Source: Blasia pusilla
Lineage: Eukaryota > Marchantiophyta > Marchantiopsida > Blasiales
Direction: 5' to 3'
NCBI GenBank assembly: GCA_050084515.1
Contig: CM114275.1
Span: forward strand, 23,374,001-23,438,000
Length of the DNA stretch: 64,000 bases
Shown here: positions 23,628 through 34,297 of the stretch, piece by piece
Layout of the letters: each line of letters begins with the position of its first letter
Position numbering within the stretch: position 1 is the first letter of the stretch
The notes under the pieces: generated by a model
Told to the model about the DNA's origin: nothing
Databases searched by the model: none
What the model saw: only the letters and a program-made list of their open reading frames with translations
Position numbers and translations under genes: made by a program

Positions 23628-25148
23628 TCATCCCTCCATAAGAGGTGGAAGCCCTTGCTCCCGAACCTGATCTATCTTTGGATACCGACCATAGTAGCCA
23701 ACTCTCGCTCCAATGCTCAATCTGGCACCATAGTCGACTCTGTCGTAGTGGTAGGGGTAGCCACCGTAGGCTCTCCAACCACCTGGTCCACCTCTACCAC
23801 CCCTACCACCTCTACCACCTCGGCCTCTCGGAGCTACTCCACCACGGCCACGGCCTGATCTCAACCGGATGAAGATCAAAGCAACGCTCTCGAGGATGAC
23901 CTAGTCTCCCGCAATGATCACCTGAGTTGGGGCCGTCGAGGCCCATCCTCCAAAGTCCGTCTCCCATCCTCTTGGGGACAAAACTTCCTAACATGATCAC
24001 CTCCACATGTCCAACATGATCGTCCTTGCTGCGGGCAGCAAATGAAGGCAATGGTCTCTGCACAAATGTCCCTCTAGGACTTGACGAGGTCGCGTGTACC
24101 TCCCACGACTCCCACTACTACTACCACCACCACTATTACGAGGCTGTGAGGTGGGCGGCTGAACACGAGAAGTAGTAGTTGTATCCCCCTGAATGCGGAT
24201 GTCACCACTCTCTCCTTCACCATGTTAAGCTCAATCTTCTCGAGATAGAGCAAACACATGGGTCAATGTGGGTGAATCATCACTCATAAGAGTAGCATCA
24301 CGCCCTTACGGCGCAAATCTCTGTCCAAGATCCCATACCAAAATTGGATCGCGATCCTCGTCACACCCAGGTAATGAAATCAAGCGTGCCGTGATACGCG
24401 TGTATGCCTCACGAAGACTCTCACCAGTCTTTCGCTCAAAGTCTGAAGATTCCTCAACTTCTCCGTCTTCACTCCTTGATAGTTCTTCTTCAACCTCTTG
24501 AAGAACTCGCAACAAGGCTAAACGATGGTGGGGCACTAGTACCTCCACTAGTACCCCCACTAGTACCTCCCTTTGGTACCCCACTCCGGCTCGTGCACTG
24601 TACCACCACTCAACGTCGGGTGGTGGCATAGTAGGAGCACTACTACCAATACCACCATGGGTGATAGACACATAGCCTGGAGACCAATATTATCTCCATG
24701 CCTCAATCTCAACAACATGGTCCTTCCTAAACTCATGGTAATCATCCATGGGTGGTCCTTCCAAGTCTTTGAAACAACCCTTCCAAGCCAAGAAGGGTGT
24801 AAACAACGTGGCGTTCATAACATCTGCATATCACACCACGTATCAAACTCTGCATGAAGTCCTCCAACTCAATGGTACCCACTTGCACCCGAGTATCGTC
24901 GTGGGCCCTTCATGGCCCCATATCCACCGTCCATGTCCCAAATCAATGGAGTGCAACACTCGATAACAACGTAGAAGACTCGGTGTTTGGAACACCCTCG
25001 CCCTCCTCTTCATCAACCGCGTCGGAAGTGGAAAAGGTAGCCGATACCTAAATCCACTCCGTGTGAAACCACCACCTCCGCACCACGGTCCCCAACGAGA
25101 CCACCCGCGACTCCGTGATGACCAACGCCGATGCCGCACCACCACCAA
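23628..25148 (-). pseudogene. Gag of the inner element with RGG tail
   Basis: Pieces of gag lie in several minus-strand frames. One at 24671-24306 has a gag-core ending (GESLREAYTRITARL). Next comes a zinc-knuckle remnant reading HCGRLGHPRERC at about 23,950-23,910. Then follows an RGG-rich tail (APRGRGGRGGRGGRGG, about 23,830-23,790) that would bind RNA. The N-terminal frame (25148-24843) is rich in Arg and Trp. Repeats of ACCACCTCTACC type encode the RGG tail on the opposite strand. Many frameshifts are present. Confidence 0.7.
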
Positions 25149-26619
25149 ATTACCAAGTGACGTCGATGTCGCTATACTATTCTAGCTCTACTAGCTATGG
25201 GTGTAGGCAACCTAACTTGTCATCACCACAAGAAGTCTCCCCACGGTCTACTCGTCATCCCTCCGGCCTCACTACCGGTAGCACACAGGAGTAACACTAC
25301 TCGGAAATCAGCGTCCACCCTAACAATGGGGCAAGCAAGCAAAAAGCACGATGGAGGGGATCCAAACACAAGAAATCCAACGACAACCCTCCAATCGCAA
25401 ATGGAAATCAAGATAACACAATCCACCAAACGTGGTGCCCTCTGAATCCACAAAACCCACCACACAATTCTAACGCAATAACTACTCCGCCGCGGGTCGA
25501 TGACGTGCTAGTCGAACGCACAAAGACTGAAAAAGATCACTGCATGGAGAGGCTACACCGTACTATGCGCTAGAGATACATCAACCAAAAACCTGAGATG
25601 CATAAAGCACCTAACACATCTCCGAACAGCACCAAATGAGCTACAACAGTCTATACACTGGCATAGTTAAGAACTCGGCAGTTAAGCGTCCTCCAGGCAG
25701 AATAGCCCAAAGATGGGTGACCAGTTATGCAAAACTCAAATCCCAAATCCTGCAAAAATTGCCTCACGCCCAAGCAAGCAAGCTTGCTTGCTTGCTCCTT
25801 GCTCCTTACTCCGCCTCTCACGCCCACTCGCCCCGAGCTACCACAAGTTGCCTCGAAGCCTCAAAACGCCGAGACATGCCCCTATCGCCTCGTTCGCCAT
25901 GCTTCGCTATGGAGAGAGGTCCAACCAGGGCGCTCCCAATGGGATAGGCGTCTCCAAAAATGAATGAGTCACCAACCAACCAGCCCCTTCGATCCGCTGT
26001 CCACCATAGCCAAACCTTGAGCTAGTCCGCGAAATTTCGATCAGAAATTACTTCACAAATACGTGACCGAAATCAAATCTGTTTCGATCAGAATTCAATT
26101 GACCACCATAGCTATCTCTCCACAAAAAATCAGCTACAATTGAGCTCTGTACTCGAGCTAAAAATCAAACAAACTTGCTGTCCATACACCTCCGAATCGC
26201 AAACCGGCAACCGCTTCCGCCAAGTTTCATGCACGCAGAAATCCGCAACGCTCCACACACTCGAGCAGATAGATTCACAGGAGATCACAATACGAGTAGC
26301 AACAGGAACCTCTCACCCGATCTGGATGAACTTCAACACAGCTTCCGCACTCCAAGCTCTCCACATCAGAAAACCGTCGAACACGACCAGAATCTTCAAT
26401 GCTTGATAACTTCCAACTCCCTTGACGAAATCCGCGATCTCTGGTAGCGTTGGAAAGCTCTCAAAAAGGCGCTTCTTTCCCAACCAACCGCGCACCAGAT
26501 TCACACCTCCAACATAGGCCACAAGCCACGAACATCCACGGCTGAGTACACAATCAGCCCTAACCAGATCCTACTGATCTACAATCGAAGCTACCATCGA
26601 TCTACTGCAGTTTTTTGAG
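25149..26619 (-). other. Long leader of the inner element
   Basis: About 1.47 kb separates the 5' LTR from gag on the minus strand. No protein is recognisable. The expected tRNA-iMet primer site is not seen beside the LTR, so the primer is another tRNA or the site is lost. A perfect 24-bp palindrome lies at 25771-25794. Confidence 0.55.
25771..25794. repeat. Perfect 24-bp palindrome in the leader
   Basis: Three CAAG repeats run into three CTTG repeats around a central AAGCTT, giving an uninterrupted palindrome. In RNA it could form a hairpin or a self-complementary dimer. Confidence 0.9.
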
Positions 26620-26988
26620 TGAAATCCGTGAAAGACCTACTGTCATAAAACACGTTTACAATCACATACAATCGAGCCAAACCCACTCCACGATGGGAGA
26701 ATCTAGGTCGAAGCTTGCGGGAAACACCATAGCCAAGAGCTCTACTCACTACCAAGGCTAACTCCCAACGCATACAGGCTCAACTCAAAGAATCGATCGT
26801 TCTTTGAGGGCAAGCCACCTTATATCCTCCAACCTAAGAGCGTGCCCTACTGGGAAAGTCACCCCCAAGTGAGTAACCCCCAACCCTATGTACGGAACCG
26901 CATCTCTACCAAGCCACTACGGTCCTACATAAGGAATGGCCTCTACCAGCACACCATACTCTACGACATAATCCGTATGGTCATAACA
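26620..26988 (-). repeat. 5' LTR of the inner element
   Basis: A 369-bp match to 17370-17731, from TGAAATCCGTG to GGTCATAACA in plus orientation. It lacks the 104-bp end block present on the left. Chromovirus gag resumes at once at 26989. Confidence 0.8.
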
Positions 26989-27366
26989 GAGGAGAGGTGG
27001 TTGCTTCCATGAATAACCACTACGGACCCACACCCATAGAGTTGGGTAACCTTTGAGCACGAGATGGTTATGCGCCGCGAAGGTATAATGGAAGGGTACC
27101 AATGGAGAGAGATCGGAATCCCAACATACAAGGGATTGCTTCTCGAACCGACGGGGTCGGGGTTCCTAGAGGAGGGAGAGAATTCGAAGTCCGAAGAGAT
27201 ACACGCCAATGTTTTGAGTGTGGTAGATATGGTCATATAGCCATGAATTGTCATCTTCGTAGGCTCGGAAATAGGCCATATCGTCGCCCCCTTAATCATC
27301 TTGAAGGAGGGCATATGCAGGAAGATGACGAAGAAGGCGGACCTCAGGGAAACGCCAACCACCAGT
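26989..27366 (+). pseudogene. Chromovirus gag, C-terminal part with zinc knuckle
   Basis: This continues the gag interrupted at 17265. A frame from 27102 encodes a basic linker, then the nucleocapsid zinc knuckle CFECGRYGHIAMNC (CX2CX4HX4C, all four ligands present), then a short acidic tail ending four bases before the pol frame opens at 27371. The knuckle would bind the element RNA. The 26989-27101 part is in shifted frames. Confidence 0.85.
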
Positions 27367-27370
27367 AATC

Positions 27371-29887
27371 GTGCCTCGCGGATATACTGGTTCTAACAAA
27401 AGGAGGAAAGGCGAGGGTCGACACAAACATGTGGAGGTAAATGGTTTGAAGAGAGGAGAAACACGTCTCATTGTTATAGACGGTGAAGTAGAAGGATCCC
27501 AAGTTAGAGTGTTGATTGATCCTGGGGCAACAGAAAACTTCCTTTCAAGAGCCATAGCTGTGAAATTGGGCTTAGCTTTAGAGAGGGATCAAAAAGAAGA
27601 GGTAGAATTACCAAACGGACAAATAAAAAAGATTGAGAAGCTTCCTCGAAGGGTAGAGTTGAGGATAGGAAAGTATCTCGAAGAGTTGGAGATGAAGGTC
27701 ATTAGGTTAGCACGTTATGATGTTATCTTGGGAATGCCTTGGATGGAACAGTATAATCCAGAGGTAGATTGGAGAAAAAAGACTATGAAGACACGAGAGT
27801 GGAAGCTTTACAGAGACAGAGTCAGATCACGTCCTAGAACCCTACCCCTATATGTAATAGGAAAAACCGCCATCAAACATCAAGACGTATGTTTCCTAGG
27901 TTTAATAAGAGATGTTTATGGTTTGAAAAAATATTCAGATGTACCAGACGAGTTGAGAGAAGTATTGGAGGAATACAAAGATGTATTCCCAAATGATTTA
28001 CCATCAGGGTTACCACCCAAACGGAGGGTAGACCACAAGATTGAGATCCTTCCAGGAAGCACACCACCATGTAAAGCTCCTTACTGCTTAGCTCCAAGAG
28101 AATTAGAAGAATGCAAAGCCCAAGTGGAGGAGATGTTGCAGAAAGGCTTCATCCAACCAAGCGTCTCGCCATATGGAGCCCTTGTCCTTTTTGTGAAAAA
28201 GAAGGATGGAAGCATGCGACTGTGTATCGACTATCGAGCACTGAATCAACAAACAGTCAAAAACAAATATCCATTACCAAGAATGGATGATTTGTTCGAC
28301 CAACTACAAGGAGCAAAATACTTCACCAAACTTGACCTTCGTAGCGGCTACAACCAAATTCGAATTGCGGATGAAGATGTGCACAAGACTGCTTTTCGTA
28401 CTAGGTATGGACACTTTGAATACTTAGTCATGCCATTTGGTCTTACTAATGCACCTGCAACCTTTATGGGCCTAATGAATGATATCTTTCGTCCATCTTT
28501 AGACAAGTCTGTCATTGTATTCTTAGATGATATCTTAGTCTATAGTAAAACGATAGAGGAGCATATAAATCATCTACGAGAAGTCCTTCAAATCCTAAGA
28601 GATAATGAGTTGTATGCTAAAGCGTCAAAATGTGAGTTCGGTAAAATAGAAGTTGATTATCTAGGGCATCGAGTAAGCGCAGAAGGTATCCAAGTGATGA
28701 GTGAGAAGGTAGAAGCGATCCAAAAATGGAGTGCACCTGAGGATCAAACTCAATTGAGGAGTTTTCTAGGGTTAACAGGATTCTATCGAAGATTTGTCAA
28801 AGGTTTTGCTCAAATTGCACAATCCTTAACATCTTTACTAGGGAAGGGAAAAAAATGGAATTGGGGCACATCACAAGAGATTGCTTTTCAATCATTAAAG
28901 GATGCCTTGATCAAAGCCCCTATATTGAAGTGGTATGATCCTAATCGACCCATCAAGTTGGCCACAGATGCTTCAGGTACTAGCATTGGAGGAGTACTAC
29001 AACAAGAATGGGAGGATGGATGGCATCCTATTGCCTTCTTTTCTCGCAAGCTATTGCCAGCGGAGCAAAACTACCATACAACTGAGCGAGAAGAACTTGC
29101 TATTGTGTTGGCAACCAAGCATTGGAAACATTACTTGGGCGATAAGGAGTTTGTGGTGGAGACTGATCACAAGCCCTTGGTCTACTTAGAGTCCCAGAAG
29201 GAGCTCTCCAAACGTCAAATTCGATGGGCAGAATGGCGACAACAATTCATGATGAAAATTGTCTATGTGGAAGGAAAGAAGCAGTTGGCACACGCCTTGA
29301 TTCGTATACCACAGATGAATAACATATCTGAAGTGGAGATTCACTCTAGTTGGTGGAAAAAGTTATCCAAAGCCACAAAGGAGGATGAAGAAATTGTAGT
29401 GGCTATTCATGCCAACAGAGTATACAAGGCTCAAGGATTGGTTTTCCATAAAGGTAAAGTATGGATCCCACAAGATCCACAATTACGCACTGAAATATTG
29501 TCTGAAGCTCACGACACAGTCATTGCGGGTCATATGGGAGCTGAAAAAACCTTAGAGGGATTACAACGAGCGTACTATTGGCCCAAAATGAGAGAAGATG
29601 TTGACATATATGTAAGGAGTTGTAGAATTTGTCAACAAATCAAGGCTAGTAACACAAAACCAGCAGGATTGTTACATCCGATCCCAATACCTCAAAAACG
29701 TTGGGAACAAGTCACTATGGATCTTGTTTGTGAGCTACCATGTACGATCACGGGATATGACTCTATTTTGGTCTTTGTGGATAGACTAAGCAAGATGATA
29801 CACCTTCGTCCGACCAAGAAGACGTGGATCGCACGAGTTGGCCAGGATCTACATCGAGACAGTCTTTGTCCATCATGGTCTTCCTAA
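27371..29887 (+). CDS. pol: Chromovirus pol: protease, RT, RNase H, integrase start
   Basis: An 838-codon frame. Protease has [12 protein letters not shown] at about residues 49-60. Reverse transcriptase spans roughly 240-420, with [11 protein letters not shown] (motif A Asp), the [10 protein letters not shown] catalytic box and [10 protein letters not shown]. The connection [13 protein letters not shown] follows. RNase H starts [13 protein letters not shown] and includes the TERE glutamate and TDHKPL. Integrase begins with an HHCC zinc finger (H near [18 protein letters not shown]) and the first core Asp in TMDLVCELP. The frame breaks near 29,824-29,840, where bases are missing relative to the copy at 31.9 kb, so integrase continues in another frame. 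Everything upstream keeps its catalytic residues. Confidence 0.93.
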   Translation: MPRGYTGSNKRRKGEGRHKHVEVNGLKRGETRLIVIDGEVEGSQVRVLIDPGATENFLSRAIAVKLGLALERDQKEEVELPNGQIKKIEKLPRRVELRIGKYLEELEMKVIRLARYDVILGMPWMEQYNPEVDWRKKTMKTREWKLYRDRVRSRPRTLPLYVIGKTAIKHQDVCFLGLIRDVYGLKKYSDVPDELREVLEEYKDVFPNDLPSGLPPKRRVDHKIEILPGSTPPCKAPYCLAPRELEECKAQVEEMLQKGFIQPSVSPYGALVLFVKKKDGSMRLCIDYRALNQQTVKNKYPLPRMDDLFDQLQGAKYFTKLDLRSGYNQIRIADEDVHKTAFRTRYGHFEYLVMPFGLTNAPATFMGLMNDIFRPSLDKSVIVFLDDILVYSKTIEEHINHLREVLQILRDNELYAKASKCEFGKIEVDYLGHRVSAEGIQVMSEKVEAIQKWSAPEDQTQLRSFLGLTGFYRRFVKGFAQIAQSLTSLLGKGKKWNWGTSQEIAFQSLKDALIKAPILKWYDPNRPIKLATDASGTSIGGVLQQEWEDGWHPIAFFSRKLLPAEQNYHTTEREELAIVLATKHWKHYLGDKEFVVETDHKPLVYLESQKELSKRQIRWAEWRQQFMMKIVYVEGKKQLAHALIRIPQMNNISEVEIHSSWWKKLSKATKEDEEIVVAIHANRVYKAQGLVFHKGKVWIPQDPQLRTEILSEAHDTVIAGHMGAEKTLEGLQRAYYWPKMREDVDIYVRSCRICQQIKASNTKPAGLLHPIPIPQKRWEQVTMDLVCELPCTITGYDSILVFVDRLSKMIHLRPTKKTWIARVGQDLHRDSLCPSWSS

Positions 29888-30798
29888 AGTGCTTATCACT
29901 GATAGGGGAACCCATTTCACGAGTTTATTTTGGAAGGCTTTTTTCGGATTGCTCCAAACTAAACTAGCCATGTCTACGGCTTATCACCCTCAAACTGATG
30001 GACAAACTGAAAGGGCCAACCGTACTATTGAGGATATGCTACGCGCCTTAACATTGGAGGATCAACAAGGATGGGACTCATTGTTACCCTTAGTAGAGTT
30101 CTCATACAATAACTCCATGAACTCTTCCATTAAGATCACACCGTTCTTTTTAATGCATGGCGAGCATCCCTCAATTCCTTCTAGTCTCACTCGAATAGGG
30201 AAAAGTGTGAGGGAACCTACAAAGATAGCTGCAGTTAATGAGTTTGTGGACCAATTTCAGAAAGGGGTTCAACTTGCTAAGGAGAAGTTGGTTATTGCCC
30301 AAAATCGACAAAAACAATATGCAGATGCTCATCGTCGAGATGTCGAGTTTTGTGAAGGGGACAAGGTTTGGTTAGCAACAACCAATTTATCATTAGTAAG
30401 AGTTCGTAAGCTCAATCCTCGCTATATTGGGCCTTTCACTATCCTACAAAAAGTGGGCGCCGTGGCGTATAAGCTAGACCTACCGATGCATATGAAAATC
30501 CATCATGTGTTTCATGTCTCTCTTCTTCGACCGTTTATTCCACGCCCTAAGAGATTTAAGGACAATATTGTCACTCCACCACTACCTCAAATAGTCGGAG
30601 ATCATGAAGAATTTGAAGTGGAACGTATCTTGAAGAAACGCACTTGAGGAGCTCATCACCAACGAGTTGAATATTTGGTCCAATGGAAAGGATATCCACT
30701 ATTTGAGGCCACATGGGAACCCTCAGCCAACTTGGCGAATGCACCATTAATAGTGCAAGAGTTTGAAAGTTCTCACAACAAAGACGTTGTGTCTTAAA
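29838..30798 (+). pseudogene. Chromovirus integrase core and chromodomain
   Basis: Continuation of pol in a second frame. The integrase core has DRGTHFTS (second catalytic Asp) and YHPQTDGQTERANRT (catalytic Glu). The C-terminal GDKVWLATTNLS and a KLDLPMHMKIHHVFHVSLL segment follow. A TGA at 30645-30647 ends this frame. Beyond it, in the same frame, lies a chromodomain: HQRVEYLVQWKGYP, EATWEPSANL, then a stop near 30,798. Chromodomains in this clade target integration to marked chromatin. In the neighbouring truncated copy the stop is absent, so here it is a later mutation. Confidence 0.9.
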
Positions 30799-30810
30799 TG
30801 GGGGGAGGTT

Positions 30811-31163
30811 TGTAATCATCCTTTGTTAGTCATAGTTAAGTTAGAATCTATGACATGAAGCGCATAAGTGGGAAAGAATCAACCAAAAAGAGAAAAGACA
30901 AGATACATGAGATAAAGATGAGAGTGGGGCCATAGGTTGGTGAAAAGGGAGATAAGGATGAGGTTGAGGAAGATGAGGTTGGGACATTAGACTCCAAAGG
31001 AGATTCTCTCATGCTATGAGAGTAGGACATGTGGCATAAGGATAGGTAGAGCTAATTTATCTTCATTGTACCTATCTTTAAGTATATAAAGGAAGAGGAG
31101 AGGCCTTGAGGGCATTCTACCTTTGAGCAACTCTAGAGTGGTTCCGTGAGCTGGAGAGTTACA
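30811..31163 (+). repeat. Right LTR of the chromovirus
   Basis: TGTAATCATCC to GAGAGTTACA, directly after the polypurine tract GGGGGGAGG at 30800-30808. It is followed by GTAAC, the right copy of the target site. Confidence 0.94.
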
Positions 31164-31388
31164 GTAACCTACGCGCACAGGTTACCAGGGGCCGGTGACT
31201 TGGTCAACAAGTCACCCGACTGTAAAAGACCTCAACATGAAAGTTGTGAGAAACGACGTTCCTGACACAATGGACCTATCCTCAACCTCATCCGATATGG
31301 TGGGACAAAGTTACACTCAAGATAGTCCGCTGGCTCCTACATCCTATCCACGATAGATCTCGGCCTATCTGCTATTCAGATGTGACAG
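31164..31388. other. Sequence flanking the chromovirus insertion
   Basis: This is the continuation of 15186-15491 once the chromovirus is removed. It contains GGTTACC and GTGACTTG...CAAGTCAC inverted repeats. No coding capacity was seen. It is probably the rest of the older repeat that received the insertion. Confidence 0.4.
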
Positions 31389-33248
31389 AGGCCTTGACTC
31401 GTATACCACAAATGAATAACATGTCTGAAGTGGAGATTCACTCTAGTTGGTGGAAAAAGTTTTCCAAAGCCACAAAGGAGGATGAAGAAATTTTAGTTGC
31501 TATTCATGCCAACAAAGTACATAAGCCTCAAGGATTGATTTTCCATAAAGGTAAAGTATCGATCCCACAAGATCCACAGTTACACAGTGAAGTATTGTGT
31601 GAAGCTCACGACACAATCATTTCGGGTCATATGGGAGTTGAAAAAACCTTAGAGGGATTATAACGTGCATACTATTGGCAAAAAATGAGAGAAGATGTTG
31701 ACGTATATGTAAGGAGTTGTAGGATTTATCAACAAATCAAGGCTAGGAACACAAAACCGGCATCATTGTTATAGTCCATCCCAACATCTCAAAAACATTG
31801 GGAACAAGTTACTATGGATCTTGTTTGTGAGCTACCATGTACGATCACATGATATGACTCTATTGTGGTCTTTGTGGATATATTAAGCAATATGATACAC
31901 CTTCGTCCAACCAAGAAGATTGTGACTGCACTAGAGTTGGCTAGGATCTACATTGAGACAGTCTTTGTCCATCATAGTCTTCCTAAAGTGCTTATCATTG
32001 ATAGGGGAACCCATTTCACAAGTTTATTTTGGAAGGCTTTACTCGGATTGATCCAAACTAAACTAGCCATGTCTACGGGTTATCACTCTCAAACTGATGG
32101 AAAAACTGAAAGGGCCAACCGTACCGGTGAGGATATGCTACGCGCCTAAACATTAGAGGATTAACAAATATGGGACTCATTGTTATCCCTAGTAGACTTC
32201 TCATACAATAACTCCATGAACTCTTCCACCAAGGCCAAACCGTTCTTTTTAATGCATGGCGAGTATCCCTTAATTCCTTCTACTCTAACTCAAATAGGAA
32301 AAATTCTGAGGGAAGCTACAAAGATAGCTGTAGTTAATGAGTTTGTGGACGAGATTCAGAAAGGGGTTCAACTTGCTAAGGAGAAGTTAGCTATTGCCCA
32401 AAATTGACAAAAACAACATGCAGATGCTCATTGTCGAGATGTCAAGTTTTTTGAAGGGAATAAGGTTTGGTTAGCAACAACCAATTTATGATTAGTAGGA
32501 GTTCATAAGCTTAATCCTCACTATATTGGGCCTTTCACTATCCTACAAAAAGTGGGCGCCGTAGCATATAAGCTAGACCTACCGATGCATAAGAAAATCC
32601 ATCTTGTGTTTCATGTCTCTCTTCTTCGATCGTTTATTCCACGTCCTAAGAGATTTGAGGATAATATTGTCACTCCATCACTACCTCAAATAGTCAGAGA
32701 TCATGGAGAATTTGAAGTGGAACGTATCTTGAAGAAACGCACTCTAGGAGCTCATCACCAACGAGTTGAATACTTGGTCCAATGGAAAGGATATCCACTA
32801 TTTGAGGCCACATGGGAACCCTCAGCCAACTTGGCCAAGGCACCATTAATAGTATAAGAGTTTGAAAGTTCTTCCAACGAGGATGTTGTATCTTAAATGG
32901 GGGGAGGTTTGTAACCATCCTTTGTTAGTCATAGTTAAGTTAGAATCTATGACATGAAACGCATAAGTGAGACCGAATCAACCAAAAAGAGAAAAGACAA
33001 GACACATGAGATAAAGATGAGAGTGGGGCCATAGATTGGTGAAAAAGAAGATAAGAATGAGGTTGGGACATTAGAGTCCAAAGGAGATCTTCTCATGCTA
33101 TGAGAGTAGGACAGGTGGCATAAGAAAAAGTATAGTTAATTTTTCTTTATTGTACCTATCTCTAAGTATATAAAGGAAGATGAGAGGCTTCGAGGGACAT
33201 TATACCTTTGATGAATTCTAGAGTGGTTCCATGAGCTGGAGAGTTATA
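31389..33248 (+). pseudogene. 5'-truncated second chromovirus copy
   Basis: It starts abruptly at the RNase H-integrase boundary (LTRIPQMNNMSEVE) and runs through integrase (HDTIISGHMG, DRGTHFTS, GKTERANRT) and the chromodomain (HQRVEYLVQWKGY at about 32,760) to an LTR at 32910-33248. Several stops break it, for example at about 31,664, 31,772 and 32,148. It is clearly related to the 15.5-31.2 kb element but older. Same orientation, only 225 bases downstream. Confidence 0.9.
32910..33248 (+). repeat. LTR of the truncated chromovirus
   Basis: It begins TGTAACCATCC after a GGGGGGAGG tract and ends GAGAGTTATA. It carries an internal deletion in the GAGGTTGAGGAAGATGAGG region relative to the other two LTRs, plus scattered substitutions. 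Confidence 0.9.
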
Positions 33249-33990
33249 TTAGCGTTTGGGATTTTGACTGTATTATGGACCATAACTTTTAGTTCCGACA
33301 TGCGTTTGGGAAAAATAAGGTAGTGTTGGAAAGCTTAAGCAAAGCAAAGTCCAACGTACCAAAGATCTCAGCAAAGGCTAAGAAAATTCCCAAAAAAAAT
33401 TGTAAGGGGAGTTGGGTTGAGGGCCAAAAAGAGGGCTCGAGAGTCTTTTCCCAAAGGATAGAAGGAGGGCGGAGAACCTTACAAGTACTAGTAAGGGGGA
33501 AGATCTCAAAGAGTGCTTGGGACTCAAATCCCACTTTGGGGCGTTGTGGGGCAAACCAAAGACATAGAATGGATCATGAGTTTGGCATTGGGATTCGAAA
33601 CCTTAACCGAGTCCAATAGAATGGATTTTGGAGATCCCTATTGGATTCTAACCTGCGGCTCATTTAGGTGGGTCTTTTTTGGGAGCTCATATGAGATCCA
33701 TTGGATAGTTGGGACTAGTATGCATGTGAACGCCGTTTTAAGTGTTTGGATTATACACAAATTTTGTCCCAAGTCTCGGAAGACATGCTTGTGTTAAGAA
33801 TTGAGAAACTAGGAAGGTTGAGCTTGATGAAGTGCCGAGTTGAGAACTCAGTGAGTTGGAAGGCTGATTGACCTAGATCATATTAATGTGATTATGTTTA
33901 GATGCAGATCAGTAGCGAGAGTGTGTCCTACTGAACATACGCTACTGCGACACTAAAAATTGATATTCAAGAGGAGTATGCGCACGATAG
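33249..33990 (+). repeat. Truncated copy of the 36.3-kb solo LTR
   Basis: It aligns with about 36540-37296: both contain AGCGTTTGGGA, GGACCATAAC, a CAAAGA(G/T)CTCAGCAAA segment and a TGCGCACGA end. The first ~275 bases are missing. It lies exactly between the two oppositely oriented chromovirus relics. Confidence 0.8.
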
Positions 33991-34047
33991 TTACAAATCT
34001 CCTCCCATTTAAGATATAATGTCCTCGTTGTGAGAAGTCTTGCACTA

Positions 34048-34297
34048 TCAATGGTGTGTTGACCAAGTTGGCTGAGGGTTCCCATGTGGCCTTAAATATT
34101 GAATATCCTTCCCCAAATCCCATTGGACCAAATATTCGATTTATAGGTGATGAGCTCCTCGAGTGCGTTTCTTCAATGGTGTGTTGACCAATTGGTTGAG
34201 GATTCCCATATGGCCTTAAATATTGGATATCCTTCCCAAAATCCCATTAGACCAAGTATTCGATTTGTTGGTGATGAGCTCATGAAGTGCGTTTCTT
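34048..34297 (-). repeat. Tandem duplication of the chromodomain segment
   Basis: Two 125-bp units (34048-34172 and 34173-34297), each beginning TCAATGGTGTGTTGACCA and each covering the end of integrase and the chromodomain on the minus strand. They differ at scattered sites. Confidence 0.85.

Larger units (their letters stand above)
17266..26988 (-). mobile_element. Ty3/gypsy element carrying a DNA methyltransferase
   Basis: Read on the minus strand, the order is LTR (26988-26620), a long leader, gag with zinc knuckle and RGG repeats, protease, an acidic linker, a cytosine-C5 DNA methyltransferase, reverse transcriptase with RNase H, integrase, a polypurine tract and LTR (17731-17266). It sits inside the gag of the chromovirus in antisense orientation. 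The flanks (GGAGG left, GAGGA right) are purine-rich and do not give an exact target duplication. All genes contain frameshifts, and protease and reverse transcriptase have lost catalytic residues. Integrase ends in a region with PCHLP rather than a chromodomain, so this is a different gypsy lineage from its host element. Confidence 0.88.
15492..31163 (+). mobile_element. Ty3/gypsy chromovirus, interrupted by an inner element
   Basis: This is an LTR retrotransposon with 353-bp LTRs at 15492-15844 and 30811-31163 and a tRNA-iMet primer site after the left LTR. It carries gag, protease, reverse transcriptase, RNase H, integrase and a C-terminal chromodomain in Ty3/gypsy order. The flanking five bases are GTAAT on the left and GTAAC on the right, a target duplication with one mismatch. 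The LTRs differ at about 7 positions by eye, implying a fairly recent insertion. Its gag is split by the minus-strand element at 17266-26988. Without that insert the element is about 5.9 kb, normal for plant chromoviruses. Confidence 0.92.
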
